The position numbers were made by a program, and so were the translations under genes. Positions 18,824 through 27,551 of a stretch of 64,000 nt of DNA are shown here, one piece after another. The stretch comes from Hyphomicrobiaceae bacterium (GTDB lineage: Bacteria > Pseudomonadota > Alphaproteobacteria > Rhizobiales > Hyphomicrobiaceae), in contig PKEY01000105.1 in NCBI GenBank assembly GCA_002919265.1, positions 50,273 to 114,272 of the forward strand. The letters are read 5' to 3'. Each line of letters opens with the position of its first letter. Positions within the stretch are counted from its first letter, which is position 1. A model generated the notes under the pieces. That model was not told where the DNA came from, made no database searches, and was given only the letters and a program-made list of their open reading frames with translations.

Positions 18824-20035
18824 TCAAGCAAGATGCTGTTGGCGCGCCGGTGACGGCCTCACCGGCGGGTGGCCAAACGGGCGACCGGGCTTGGTATACA
18901 TCTCCCGCGCCGGAACCGACACGATCTCCAGCTCCGGCCACCTGACCGCCGTGAGCTTGCCGCCGAATACGCATCCAGTATCGATGCACAGCGTGTTGTT
19001 GACCCAGTCCGCCTCCGGCACCGGCGTGTGACCGTAGACGATTGTCGTTTCACCTCGGTAATGGGCCGCCCAGTGATAGCGGATGACGAGGCCGGTCTCG
19101 TCCGTTTCTCCGTCCGTGTCGCCGTAGATGCAGAACTCGCGGACTGCGGGGGTATCCCGACCGATCATCTCTTCAAGAATACCTCCGTGCGTCGCCACAA
19201 GACGCCCGCCTTCAAGCCAAAGATAAGTTGGCAGGTCCAGCAGGAAGCGGCGGACTTCATCGCGAAAGTCAGCGCTTTCCCGTTCGAATTGTGCCACCGT
19301 CCGATCAAGGCCGTGAGTGAGCCGGACGTTGGCGCCCCGCAACCACTTCAAAAATTTCACATCGTGATTGCCAGGCACGGCCAACGCCTGCCCCCGGGAC
19401 ACCATCGCCATGGCAATCCGCAGCACCTCCGGTGAACGCGGCCCGCGGTCAACGAAATCGCCGAGAAAGATCATACGACGGCCCGGCGGACACGTAACTT
19501 CCGCGCGCCGGTCTTCGCCCAAGCCCTTAAACCGCACGGAATAGCCGAGCCGCTCCATCAGCTCGATCAGCTCGTCCGCGCAGCCGTGCACGTCACCGAT
19601 GATGTCGAACGGGCCACGCTCGTGGCGATAGTCGATCTGGAGAGGTAAGCGTTCGATGGTGAGTTGCTCCTGCTCGCCGGTATGCACCAGCTGCGTCGGT
19701 TTGAAGCCCACCGACTCCAGGTTGCGAACCGTGCGTAACGCCGAAGGCGAGCCGGCTCTACAAACGACGAATGCGAGCGGCTGAGCGTAGAACGTCTTCG
19801 CCAGCCGCACGAGGTCGATCTGCCTCTGGGTCGTCGCCCCGGTTGCATCGATGGCAACCAGCTCGCGCCGGCTAAGCCGATCTGCCGCTAACCTCGGCCA
19901 CTCCTCTGCGCCGAGGTCCACATGCTCATCCGCCCTGAAATGCTGCTGCAAGAACGCGGAGCTCTCCGCCGGATCGTCGGCGCAGACGATGACGAGGCAG
20001 AACTCTGGAATTTGAACTTTCACCGGCAGAACCAT
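18824..20035 (-). CDS. Pnkp-like metallophosphatase with a degenerate kinase domain
   Basis: This 403-residue protein has the layout of the first two domains of bacterial polynucleotide kinase-phosphatase (Pnkp). The phosphatase part (from about residue 140) is complete: GDVHG, GDFVDRG, GNHD and a C-terminal THGG and GHT set of metal ligands. The N-terminal part aligns by eye with the Pnkp kinase (LVIV strand, VAIDAT strand, LAKTFYAQPLAFVV), but the P-loop expected as GSSGSGKST reads ADDPAESSA, without the Lys and without Gly. The kinase should therefore be dead. The C-terminal ligase domain of Pnkp is absent. Its activity is likely phosphodiester or 2',3'-phosphate hydrolysis. The start at 20035 lacks a clear ribosome site. 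Confidence 0.82.
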   Translation of the reverse strand: MVLPVKVQIPEFCLVIVCADDPAESSAFLQQHFRADEHVDLGAEEWPRLAADRLSRRELVAIDATGATTQRQIDLVRLAKTFYAQPLAFVVCRAGSPSALRTVRNLESVGFKPTQLVHTGEQEQLTIERLPLQIDYRHERGPFDIIGDVHGCADELIELMERLGYSVRFKGLGEDRRAEVTCPPGRRMIFLGDFVDRGPRSPEVLRIAMAMVSRGQALAVPGNHDVKFLKWLRGANVRLTHGLDRTVAQFERESADFRDEVRRFLLDLPTYLWLEGGRLVATHGGILEEMIGRDTPAVREFCIYGDTDGETDETGLVIRYHWAAHYRGETTIVYGHTPVPEADWVNNTLCIDTGCVFGGKLTAVRWPELEIVSVPAREMYTKPGRPFGHPPVRPSPARQQHLA

Positions 20036-20105
20036 TCGAGACGCGGCTTTGTCACAAATCTCAAAGAGCGCCGGATGGTTCGCCGGGGCCCTTGGCCCAC
20101 CGAGC

Positions 20106-20635
20106 TTACGTGCGATTCGGTTGAGCTGCCACCCGGCCTCCCGAGCCTGCCGCGACCCGCTTCATGGCGACCTCCGCCAGGGCTCGGTCACCCTCCTCAT
20201 ATGCAAGGCGCAGAGTGATGCCGCTGATGCGCCACGCGTCGCCGTGGCGCTCGAGGTCGACGACGTATTGACCTGCAACCGTCCAGGTCGCAGCGCCCGT
20301 CGGGTTCACGATGTCCGGTGGTAGGCGCGGACCGCGGTGGCGCAGGTGGCGCTGTGCTCATCCGCCCGCGTCACCACGACCGGGCCGATCAGGTGCTGGG
20401 TGGCATCGAAGCCAGGCAAAAGCCGCTGCCAGCGGGAGACCAGCTCCGTGGACGGCAACCGCTCAGGCTCCCCGCCCCAAAGCAAGGTGTAATCGGCAAC
20501 CACCTCGGGGGCGAGCGTACGCTCCACGGTCGGCCAGTCGAGATTGTCGACCGCAAGCAGCAGGGTGGCGACAACGATGGTGTTGGCGGCGTGCACGTGA
20601 TGGTCTCCTCGCTGAAAAGCTCCTGACCTGGGCAA
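20106..20635 (-). pseudogene. Frameshifted SnoaL/NTF2-like protein gene
   Basis: Two consecutive minus-strand frames together make one SnoaL-like (NTF2 fold) protein. The first (20306-20635, 109 codons) carries the N-terminal part (NLDWPTVERTLAPEVVADYT, then FDATQHLIGPVVV and a central RAYHR). The second (20106-20309, 67 codons) carries the C-terminal strands (ATWTVAGQYVVDLERHG and WRISGITLRLAYEEG). They differ by one base in phase, and one added base near 20308 would restore continuity. The break is also a GTGA stop-start overlap, so coupled synthesis of two fragments is conceivable. Sequencing error is the other explanation. It sits before an aldo/keto reductase gene on the same strand, so it may be part of that accessory unit. 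Confidence 0.65.
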
Positions 20636-20684
20636 CGGCCCGCCACTGAAATTTCCTTGGGCCGTCCCCGCGCCAAGTGAAGTT

Positions 20685-21671
20685 TCAGCGGTTCAGAGCC
20701 TGCATCGCGGCTTCCGGATACCGCGTGCCGGCGGCGATGCCGGCCGGAGCGATCGCGTCAATCCGCGCAAGATCTTCCAGCGTCAGCTCGACATCGAGCG
20801 CGCCAAGGTTTTCCTTCAGCCGTTCGATGCTCCGAGTCCCGAATATCGGCACCACGTGCTTGTTACGCGCGATGAGCCAAGCGAGTGCGAGCTGTGCCGG
20901 CGTGCAGCCCTTCGCGCGTGCCATCTCCCGCACCGCATCCACCAGTGCGAGGTTCTTCTGGAAATTTTCGCCCTGAAAGCGGGGATTGTTTCGCCGCCAA
21001 TCATCAGGGGCCAAATCGTCAATGCTGCGGATCGCGCCCGTCAGAAAGCCACGCCCGAGCGGTGCATAGGCGACGAACGTAATGCCCAGCTCAGCGCAGA
21101 GCGGCAGGATCTCATCCTCCGGGTCCCGTGACCACAATGAGTACTCGGTCTGCAGCGCCGTAATGGGATGAACCGCGTGCGCGCGCCGGATGGTCTCCGG
21201 TGCCGCCTCGGAAAGGCCGAGGTAGCGGACCTTGCCTTCGCGCACCAGCTCCGCCATCGCGCCGACGGTCTCCTCGATGGGCGTATTCGGATCGACGCGA
21301 TGCTGATAGTAGAGGTCGATGACATCGATCCCGAGGCGGCGCAGGCTCGCCTCGCATGCCTCGCGCACGTACTTCGGGCTGCCGTCAATGCGCAGGAAGG
21401 TACCGTCCGGGGCGCGCACATTCCCGAACTTGGTGGCAATCACCGCGCGGTCGCGCCGGTCACGCAGCGCCCGGCCAACCAGCTGCTCGTTGTGGCCGAC
21501 GCCGTACATGTCGGCGGTGTCGAAGAAGTTGATCCCCATGTCGAGCGCGCGGTGGATCACCTCGATCGATCGGGCATCCTCTACCGGGCCGTAGAAGTCG
21601 CTCATGCCCATGCAGCCGAGCCCGAACGTGGAGACTTCCGGGCCGTTGGTGCCCAGTTTGCGCCTCTGCAT
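20685..21671 (-). CDS. Aldo/keto reductase
   Basis: The 328-residue protein is a complete NADPH-dependent aldo/keto reductase of the YakC/perakine-reductase-like branch. The catalytic tetrad is present: Asp51 and Tyr56 in DTADMYG, Lys81 in ATKFG and His124 in YYQHRVD. The C-terminal cofactor region ([16 protein letters not shown]) is intact. The natural substrate is unknown, because such enzymes reduce a range of aldehydes and ketones. The gene is divergent from an MmyB-type regulator across a 136-base promoter region with an imperfect inverted repeat. This is a common arrangement in which the regulator controls the reductase. Confidence 0.92.
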   Translation of the reverse strand: MQRRKLGTNGPEVSTFGLGCMGMSDFYGPVEDARSIEVIHRALDMGINFFDTADMYGVGHNEQLVGRALRDRRDRAVIATKFGNVRAPDGTFLRIDGSPKYVREACEASLRRLGIDVIDLYYQHRVDPNTPIEETVGAMAELVREGKVRYLGLSEAAPETIRRAHAVHPITALQTEYSLWSRDPEDEILPLCAELGITFVAYAPLGRGFLTGAIRSIDDLAPDDWRRNNPRFQGENFQKNLALVDAVREMARAKGCTPAQLALAWLIARNKHVVPIFGTRSIERLKENLGALDVELTLEDLARIDAIAPAGIAAGTRYPEAAMQALNR

Positions 21672-21740
21672 TGTCTACCTCCTGATTGCCAGGTCGCGGC
21701 GCGTGCCCCGCCGCTAGGACCATGGTAGGGTTGACGCGAA

Positions 21741-21768
21741 ACCGGGATAAGGAACGGTTCATCCTGGT
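21741..21768. promoter_or_regulatory. Imperfect inverted repeat in the divergent reductase/regulator promoter
   Basis: The arms ACCGGGAT (21741-21748) and ATCCTGGT (21761-21768) match at 7 of 8 positions across a 12-base centre. A TTGACG hexamer lies just upstream at 21731-21736. The element is midway between two divergent genes, one of them a DNA-binding regulator, so it is a reasonable operator candidate. Confidence 0.35.
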
Positions 21769-21807
21769 ATCGAGGGTTCCCCCTTCGGAAAGGAAGGAAG
21801 CTTTGAG

Positions 21808-22680
21808 ATGCTGAGCGACGACCGGCGCCGTGAGATCGCCGCCTTCCTGCGTATCCGTCGAATGCGCCTGCAGCCGGAGGACGTCGGCCTGCCGCGCGGC
21901 ATGCGACGGCGCACGCCGGGGCTGCGGCGCGAGGAGGTGGCCGCGCTCGCTAATGTCAGCACCGAATGGTACACGTGGCTCGAGCAGGCGCGTGACGTTC
22001 GCCCATCGCCTGACACCATTCGGCGCATTTGCGCGGCGCTTCGGCTCGAGCCGGCGGAGTGCCAGCATCTCTTGGCGCTGTGCGGGTACGGAACCGAGAC
22101 CGTTCAGAACGGGGCGCCAGATGAAACGGTCATCCGCCCGCAGCTTCAACTTCTTCTCAATCGTCTCGCCTATTGCCCCGCGTGGTTTCTAGGGGAGCGC
22201 TGGGACATCCTGGGCTGGAACCGCGCCGCCACGGTGGTGCACGGTGACCTCGCCGCGATGAAGGGGATCGAACGCAATGGGCTACACCAGATTTTCCTCA
22301 ACCCGCGCATGCGCGAGATGCTGGTGGACTGGGAGCGACATGCGCGGGACGCCGTCGCCAAGCTGCGCATGGTGCACTCCCGGTACATCGGTGATCCCTG
22401 GTTCAACGAGCTGATCGATCTACTGAAAGCGAGGAGCCCCGAGTTCGCCGCCTGGTGGGATGAGCACAACGTGCGGCTCCCGGGCAGCGGCGTGAAAGTC
22501 TACATCCACCCGGAGGCCGGCGGCCTCACCTTCCACTACGCGACGCTCGAGGTGAAGAGCGAGTTGGGCAAGCCCCTCCAGATGGTCACGTACATGCCCG
22601 CGCCGGAAACCGACACGGAGGAGAAGATTCAGGCCCTGCTCAGCACAAGCGTACCTTCGCCCGCCGTAAGTGCGGCCTAG
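21808..22680 (+). CDS. MmyB-type helix-turn-helix transcriptional regulator
   Basis: The 290-residue protein has an N-terminal XRE-type helix-turn-helix (about residues 8-75, with RRTPGLRREEVAALANVS and a recognition region WYTWLEQARD) followed by the MmyB-like ligand-binding domain (about 110-270, with WDILGWNRAA and HPEAGGLTFHY). This combination is typical of regulators placed divergently from short-chain or aldo/keto reductases in bacteria. The ligand in related proteins is thought to be a fatty acid or similar small molecule. The ATG follows GGAAGGAAG. It converges on glcF with a 17-base gap. Repression of the divergent reductase gene is inferred from position only. Confidence 0.9.
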   Translation: MLSDDRRREIAAFLRIRRMRLQPEDVGLPRGMRRRTPGLRREEVAALANVSTEWYTWLEQARDVRPSPDTIRRICAALRLEPAECQHLLALCGYGTETVQNGAPDETVIRPQLQLLLNRLAYCPAWFLGERWDILGWNRAATVVHGDLAAMKGIERNGLHQIFLNPRMREMLVDWERHARDAVAKLRMVHSRYIGDPWFNELIDLLKARSPEFAAWWDEHNVRLPGSGVKVYIHPEAGGLTFHYATLEVKSELGKPLQMVTYMPAPETDTEEKIQALLSTSVPSPAVSAA

Positions 22681-22697
22681 GTGGCAGCGACCCAACC

Positions 22698-24077
22698 TCA
22701 AACGCGAAGGAAGTCCTGAAGCGTCCGTTTCCCTTTTGGCATCTCGGGCTCCGGCACATCGCTGACGAACTGCTTGTAGCCTTCCAGCCCGCGCGGCACT
22801 GGCCCACCATAGGCCCAGTCGAGCAGCTCGACCGTGTGGACGATGGGAACCCCGAGCTCCGGTGCAAGCTGCGTAATGCAGCCGATATTGCCCGCCGCCA
22901 CAATATCCGGAGCGAGCGAGGCGATGTTGGCCACCTTCCGATCCCGCAACTGTCGCGCGAGATCGGGCTGGAGAATATTGTAGGTACCTGCTGAACCGCA
23001 GCAGATGTGCCCCTCGGGGATGTCGAGCACCGTAAAGCCGGCGTCGCGAAGGAGCTGCTTCGGCTCCTCCGTGACTTGCTGCCCGTGCTGAAGCGAACAG
23101 GCCGAATGGTAGGCCACCCGCAGAGAAGACCAGCGCTTCGGCGGCCCAAGATCATTTTCGGCCAGGAATTCGGTGATGTCTTTTGCCAGCGCCGAAACCG
23201 TGCGCGCCCGTTCGGCATAGCCCGGCTCCCGAGCGAGCATGTGGCCGTAATCCTTGACAGTCGTGCCGCAGCCTGAGGCGTTGATGATGATCGCGTCCAC
23301 CGGTTCGCGGGCTATCGCCTTGGACCAGGCATCCACATTCTTCTTGGCGAAGGCGATGGCCTCCTCCTCGCGCCCCATATGATGGACGAGCGCACCGCAG
23401 CAACCGGCACCTGCCACAACCTCCACGTCCACGCCACGACGCGCCAGAACACGGATGGTGGCGTCGTTGATCTCCGGCCGAAGCACCTGCTGCGCACAGC
23501 CCGCGAGCAGAATGACCCTTCCTTTCCGTTCCGCGCGGGTTACGGCCGTTCCGGGGCCGCTGTAGGTCGGTGAACGGAGGCCACGTTTCGGTGCCAGATC
23601 GAGCATGGCGGCCAGCTCCTTGAGCCCCAGCCGCCGCATGAGCCCCCGTAGCGGTAGGCCAAGCGGAGCAAGCCTCAGGGCCGCGCGGAATCGCTCAGGA
23701 TACGGCACCAGCGAGGCCAAGAGCTTACGCAGCAGGCGTTCTTTCAAGGAACGATGGCCGGTCTTCTCCATGTACGCCCGAGCCTGGTCAACCAAGTGCA
23801 TGTAGTCGACGCCGCCGGGGCACGTGGACATACAGGAAAGGCACGACAGGCAGCGATCCACGTGCCGCTGCACCTCCGCACTCGGCGGCCCGCCGCGCTC
23901 GAACATGTCCTTCATCATGTAGATGCGGCCGCGCGGGGAGTCGCGCTCGTCACCGAGGAGCACGTACGTGGAGCAGACCGCCGTACAGAGGCCGCAGTGG
24001 ACGCATCGCCGCAAAATCCTGTCGACCTCCGCGATGCGCGGGTCCTGAAGCTGTGCGGCCGTGAAATTGGTCTGCAT
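22698..24077 (-). CDS. glcF: Glycolate oxidase iron-sulfur subunit GlcF
   Basis: GlcF is the electron-transfer subunit of the membrane-associated glycolate oxidase GlcDEF. The 459-residue protein has two N-terminal 4Fe-4S motifs (Cys25/28/31/35 and Cys76/79/82/86) and two C-terminal CCG domains, seen as GAGCCGALVHHMG and HICCGSAGTYN. It is the third gene of glcD-glcE-glcF, beginning 33 bases after the glcE stop. Electrons taken from glycolate by GlcD/GlcE would pass through GlcF to the quinone pool. Confidence 0.94.
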   Translation of the reverse strand: MQTNFTAAQLQDPRIAEVDRILRRCVHCGLCTAVCSTYVLLGDERDSPRGRIYMMKDMFERGGPPSAEVQRHVDRCLSCLSCMSTCPGGVDYMHLVDQARAYMEKTGHRSLKERLLRKLLASLVPYPERFRAALRLAPLGLPLRGLMRRLGLKELAAMLDLAPKRGLRSPTYSGPGTAVTRAERKGRVILLAGCAQQVLRPEINDATIRVLARRGVDVEVVAGAGCCGALVHHMGREEEAIAFAKKNVDAWSKAIAREPVDAIIINASGCGTTVKDYGHMLAREPGYAERARTVSALAKDITEFLAENDLGPPKRWSSLRVAYHSACSLQHGQQVTEEPKQLLRDAGFTVLDIPEGHICCGSAGTYNILQPDLARQLRDRKVANIASLAPDIVAAGNIGCITQLAPELGVPIVHTVELLDWAYGGPVPRGLEGYKQFVSDVPEPEMPKGKRTLQDFLRV

Positions 24078-24110
24078 CTGTCCTCGAACCGCCTTTCGGC
24101 GAAATCACCT

Positions 24111-25337
24111 TCAGCTCAGCGCGTACATGCGCCCTGGATTGAGAATGCCTGCCGGATCGAAGGCCGCCTTGATGCCGCGGCTCAAGCGCTCAGCGCCGGG
24201 TTCAAGCGGCTGGAACACGTCGATGGCAGCGCGAACGGCCGGCTCCGCTCGCATCAGCGTTGCGTGGCCTCCATACTGCGCGATGACCCTGCGGATGTCG
24301 GACGCACCGGCGTCAGCCGAAACGGGCACCTCAAGCCAGATCAGGCCGCCCGACCAATCATAGAATGCGTCGACCGGCATGTACTGCCGGATCGCCTCGA
24401 CGACCTTATGGCCGAAGGTGGGCTTGGTCGAGATCCGCCACAAGGGTCGCTGGTCGCCCTGCAGCACGGAAAGCTGCCTCATCTCGTCCCAGAAGGCACG
24501 GGAAACGTCATCGCCCAGCACCTCTGCCTTGCCGTAAGGCTCAAGGTTCTCCCGCAGCTTCTCACACCGGTAGCGGACGAACTTCGAGAAGTTCTCGATT
24601 CGGAGCGCCGTCACGGACTTGCGGAGATCGCGCAGCTCCGAAGTGCGTAGCCGCGATGCCATGACTTGCGGCAAGTGCACGGCGCCGCTCACCTCGTAAG
24701 GCGTGCCCAGCGCCTGACACATTACTTCGGTGGCCAGATCGTCGGTGAGCCCCGACAGGACCAGCGTTGCCGTTTCCTCGGGCCGCGGGACGACCTTGAA
24801 CGTCACCTCGGTCAAGACGGCCAACGTGCCCCAGCTCCCCGCCAGCCCGCGGGCAATGTCATAGCCGGTTACGTTTTTCATCACCCGGCCGCCGGACTTG
24901 AACGCCTCGCCGCGGCCATTCACGGCGCGCACGCCGAGCAGATGATCACGGGCGGCGCCCGTCACAACGCGACGCGAGCCGGAAAGGTTGGTTGCGAACA
25001 CTGCGCCGATGGTGCCGCGGCCAGCCTCTCCACCAAGCGCTGGCCCCAGGTCGATCGGCTCGAACGGCAGCATCTGCCCCTTGGCGGCAAGCTGCCCTTC
25101 CACATCGGCCAGCAACGTTCCCGCCTGCGCGGACATGACGAGCTCCGTCGGCTCATAAAGCGTGATGCCGCGCAAGCTCGTCGTCGAAATGGTCAGTGCC
25201 GCTTGCACGGGACGGCCGACGTCGCGCTTCGTCCCCGCGCCAAGCACTTCGATGGGCTTGCCCCGCTCGGCCGCCGCGGCGATGAGGCTGGAAAGTTCCC
25301 ACTCGGTAGCGGGTCTTACCACTCCCGGCACGTCCAT
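24111..25337 (-). CDS. glcE: Glycolate oxidase FAD-binding subunit GlcE
   Basis: GlcE is the shorter FAD-binding partner of GlcD in glycolate oxidase. The product has about 408 residues, with a PCMH-type FAD domain in the first 200 (AQAGTLLADVEGQLAAKGQ, then GAVFATNLSGSRR and a GRVMKNVTGYD segment) and the family C-terminal end ILNPGRMY. Two starts compete. ATG 25337 has GAGGAGA very close upstream. A TTG at 25346 has AAGG at a better distance and overlaps the glcD stop as TTGA. Either way it is tightly coupled to glcD. Confidence 0.92.
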   Translation of the reverse strand: MDVPGVVRPATEWELSSLIAAAAERGKPIEVLGAGTKRDVGRPVQAALTISTTSLRGITLYEPTELVMSAQAGTLLADVEGQLAAKGQMLPFEPIDLGPALGGEAGRGTIGAVFATNLSGSRRVVTGAARDHLLGVRAVNGRGEAFKSGGRVMKNVTGYDIARGLAGSWGTLAVLTEVTFKVVPRPEETATLVLSGLTDDLATEVMCQALGTPYEVSGAVHLPQVMASRLRTSELRDLRKSVTALRIENFSKFVRYRCEKLRENLEPYGKAEVLGDDVSRAFWDEMRQLSVLQGDQRPLWRISTKPTFGHKVVEAIRQYMPVDAFYDWSGGLIWLEVPVSADAGASDIRRVIAQYGGHATLMRAEPAVRAAIDVFQPLEPGAERLSRGIKAAFDPAGILNPGRMYALS

Positions 25338-25342
25338 TCTCC

Positions 25343-26791
25343 TCAAGCCGCCTTGTCAAGCATGATGCGCTCGGCGAGCGGAAACACCTTGGCCGGGTTG
25401 AGCAGCCATTCGGGATCAAAGACCGACTTGATGCGCATCTGTACGAGAAGATCGGTCTCGCTGAACTGATGGCGCATGAGATCGCGCTTTTCGATGCCGA
25501 CGCCGTGCTCGCCGGTGAGGCAGCCGCCAACCTCAACGCAGAGCTTCAGGATCTCCGCGCCTGCTTTCTCCGCCTTCTCGACCTCAACCGGATCGTTGGC
25601 GTTGTAGAGGATAAGCGGGTGCAGATTGCCATCGCCGGCATGGAAGATATTGGCAACCTTCAGCCCGTGGCTCCCGCAGATTTCCGAAATCCGCGTCAGC
25701 ACATGCGGGAGCTGTTTCAGCGGAATCGTGCCGTCCATGCAGTAGTATTCGGAAATCCGCCCGATGGCGCCGAAGGCAGACTTGCGGCCTTTCCAGATCT
25801 TCGCGCTTTCGGCCGGGCTGCTGCTCACCTTGACGGTTCGCGGTTTGAACGGCTCGGCGATTTTCACGATCCGGGCAAGCAGATCCTCGATCTCCTCGTT
25901 CGAGCCCTCAACTTCCACAATCAGCAGGGCCTCGACATCGAGCGGGTAACCGGCCTTGGCAAAAGCCTCGCACACTTCAATCGCCGGCTTATCCATGTAC
26001 TCGATGGCAACCGGAATGATGCCGGAGCCGATAATCGCCGAAACGCACGCGCCTGCCGCCTCGGTCGACTCGAACCCCATCAGCATCGGCCGCGCCTGTT
26101 CCGCCGCGCGAAGGATACGCACCGTGGCTTCGGTAACGATGCCGAACTGGCCCTCCGAACCGATGATCAGCCCAAGGAGGTCGTAGCCGGGCGAGTCGAG
26201 ATACGGCCCGCCGATCTCGACGATCTCACCGTCTATCAGCACCATCTTCAGGCCGAGCACGTTGTTGGTGGTGACGCCGTACTTGAGGCAGTGCGCTCCG
26301 CCCGAGTTCATGGCGAGATTGCCAGCCAGCGTACACGCCAGCTGACTCGATGGATCAGGCGCGTAGAAGAAGCATTCCTTGCTGACGGCATTCGAGATTG
26401 CGAGGTTCGTGATGCCCGTCTGCACGACGGCAACGCGGTTCTCGTAGTCGATCTCGAGAACCTTGTTCATCTTCGAGACGCCGACGACGATCGAATCCTC
26501 GGCCGGCAAGGCCCCGCCACACAGCGACGTGCCGGCCCCGCGCGCCACGACCTTGATGCCGTTGCGATGGCAATAGCGCAGAACTGCACTCACCTCCTCC
26601 GTCGACTGCGGAAGCACGACGGCGAGCGGCATCTTGCGATAAGCGGTCAATCCATCCGTCTCGAAGGCGCGGCGACCATCCTCGTCGCTGACGACAGCTT
26701 CGGCGCCGACGATCGAAATCAGGTCGGCAATGATCGCGTCTCGCCGGGCGATGATTTCGGGATTCGGCTCGGGCAGCAGGATGGACGACAT
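25343..26791 (-). CDS. glcD: Glycolate oxidase catalytic subunit GlcD
   Basis: GlcD is the FAD-linked subunit that oxidises glycolate (and often D-lactate) to the 2-oxoacid. The 482-residue length is usual. The FAD-binding PCMH domain is visible (VVARGAGTSLCGGALP, then a PDPSSQLACTLAGN segment with NSGGAHCLKYG), and the C-terminal FAD-oxidase domain contains the conserved NIFHAGDGNLHP and GGCLTGEHGVG motifs. It leads the glcDEF unit, divergent from the cytochrome c gene 262 bases away. The pathway use is glycolate from phosphoglycolate or environmental glycolate. Confidence 0.95.
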   Translation of the reverse strand: MSSILLPEPNPEIIARRDAIIADLISIVGAEAVVSDEDGRRAFETDGLTAYRKMPLAVVLPQSTEEVSAVLRYCHRNGIKVVARGAGTSLCGGALPAEDSIVVGVSKMNKVLEIDYENRVAVVQTGITNLAISNAVSKECFFYAPDPSSQLACTLAGNLAMNSGGAHCLKYGVTTNNVLGLKMVLIDGEIVEIGGPYLDSPGYDLLGLIIGSEGQFGIVTEATVRILRAAEQARPMLMGFESTEAAGACVSAIIGSGIIPVAIEYMDKPAIEVCEAFAKAGYPLDVEALLIVEVEGSNEEIEDLLARIVKIAEPFKPRTVKVSSSPAESAKIWKGRKSAFGAIGRISEYYCMDGTIPLKQLPHVLTRISEICGSHGLKVANIFHAGDGNLHPLILYNANDPVEVEKAEKAGAEILKLCVEVGGCLTGEHGVGIEKRDLMRHQFSETDLLVQMRIKSVFDPEWLLNPAKVFPLAERIMLDKAA

Positions 26792-27053
26792 TGGGGCCTC
26801 GAATCTGGCTCAATGGCCTTTTTTAATGTGCCAGAATTCACACAGCTACCGCCTTCAACGCAACTCGCGAATTCCCGCGGCAGTATATGGCATGTCTCTG
26901 CGAAATACCGGGGCTATTCTACCATGGCGGGCCCCGTGTGAGACCCGCACCGCACTCACGAGCTGGATGCGCTCCGGGCAGGCAGGTCTTGTTGCCGTAC
27001 GTACAGGTTCGCACAGGTATCATCGACTGTGGAGTGAGCGAAGGGGAAGAACG

Positions 27054-27434
27054 ATGCACAAGAGGACGCTCTTAGGGGTTGCTTTTCTGATCGCTGTCGC
27101 AGCGCCGACCTTCGCGCAGGACGCCGAGAGGGGCGAGGCCGTGTTCAGGAAATGCCGCGCCTGCCATCAGATCGGGGAAGGGGCAAAGAACATGGTCGGC
27201 CCGCAGCTCAACGGCATCATCGGCCGCCCCGCGGGAGCAGTCGAGGGCTTCAATTATTCCCAGGCCAACAAGAAGGCTGGCGAAGAGGGGCTCGTTTGGA
27301 CCGAGGAGAACCTGTTCAAGTATCTCGAGAATCCCCGCGAGTTCATGCCGAAGAACAAAATGGCGTTTGCCGGGCTCAAGGACGAGCAGGAGCGCAAAGA
27401 CGTCATTGCCTACCTGAAGAAGTTCTCCCAATAG
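27054..27434 (+). CDS. Class I cytochrome c (c2-type), periplasmic
   Basis: The 126-residue protein starts with a signal peptide ending near the TFAQ at residues 19-22. The single heme site is CRACH (Cys34, Cys37, His38), and the distal axial ligand is probably Met103 in the NKMAFAG motif, as in cytochrome c2. The ATG has AAGGGGAAG upstream. The frame is open well upstream, but that part lacks protein character. It lies between the divergent glcDEF genes and lutABC, both of which oxidise 2-hydroxyacids. A role as soluble electron carrier for respiration is certain in kind, whereas a dedicated link to these oxidases is only inferred. Confidence 0.93.
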   Translation: MHKRTLLGVAFLIAVAAPTFAQDAERGEAVFRKCRACHQIGEGAKNMVGPQLNGIIGRPAGAVEGFNYSQANKKAGEEGLVWTEENLFKYLENPREFMPKNKMAFAGLKDEQERKDVIAYLKKFSQ

Positions 27435-27460
27435 GCCCCGCCCCGAAGCGACTCGTGAGC

Positions 27461-27520
27461 TTGGCACCAATACTCAACGGGGTTAGAAGCGAAGTGACCC
27501 GATTGGGAAAGTGGTGCCAA
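27461..27520. promoter_or_regulatory. Spaced inverted repeat upstream of lutA
   Basis: TTGGCACCA at 27461-27469 is repeated in perfect inverted form as TGGTGCCAA at 27512-27520, with a 42-base centre. The second arm ends 31 bases before the lutA ATG, where a repressor would block transcription. The pair may be two half-operators or operators for one regulator. Confidence 0.35.
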
Positions 27521-27551
27521 TGCTTTTGCACGTCGAAGGTCTGATCAGTCG

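Noticed and set aside
25469..26941. A 490-codon open frame opposite glcD
   Set aside because: It is antisense to a well-conserved gene, its product shows no domain, and long shadow frames are usual in GC-rich DNA. The same holds for long frames opposite hisZ (3216-4406) and across hisS and the TadG-like gene end (5283-6467).
27512..27532. Sigma-54 promoter before lutA
   Set aside because: TGG and TTGC elements are present, but the spacing is three bases too long for -24/-12, and the -24 part lacks the usual GGCAC.
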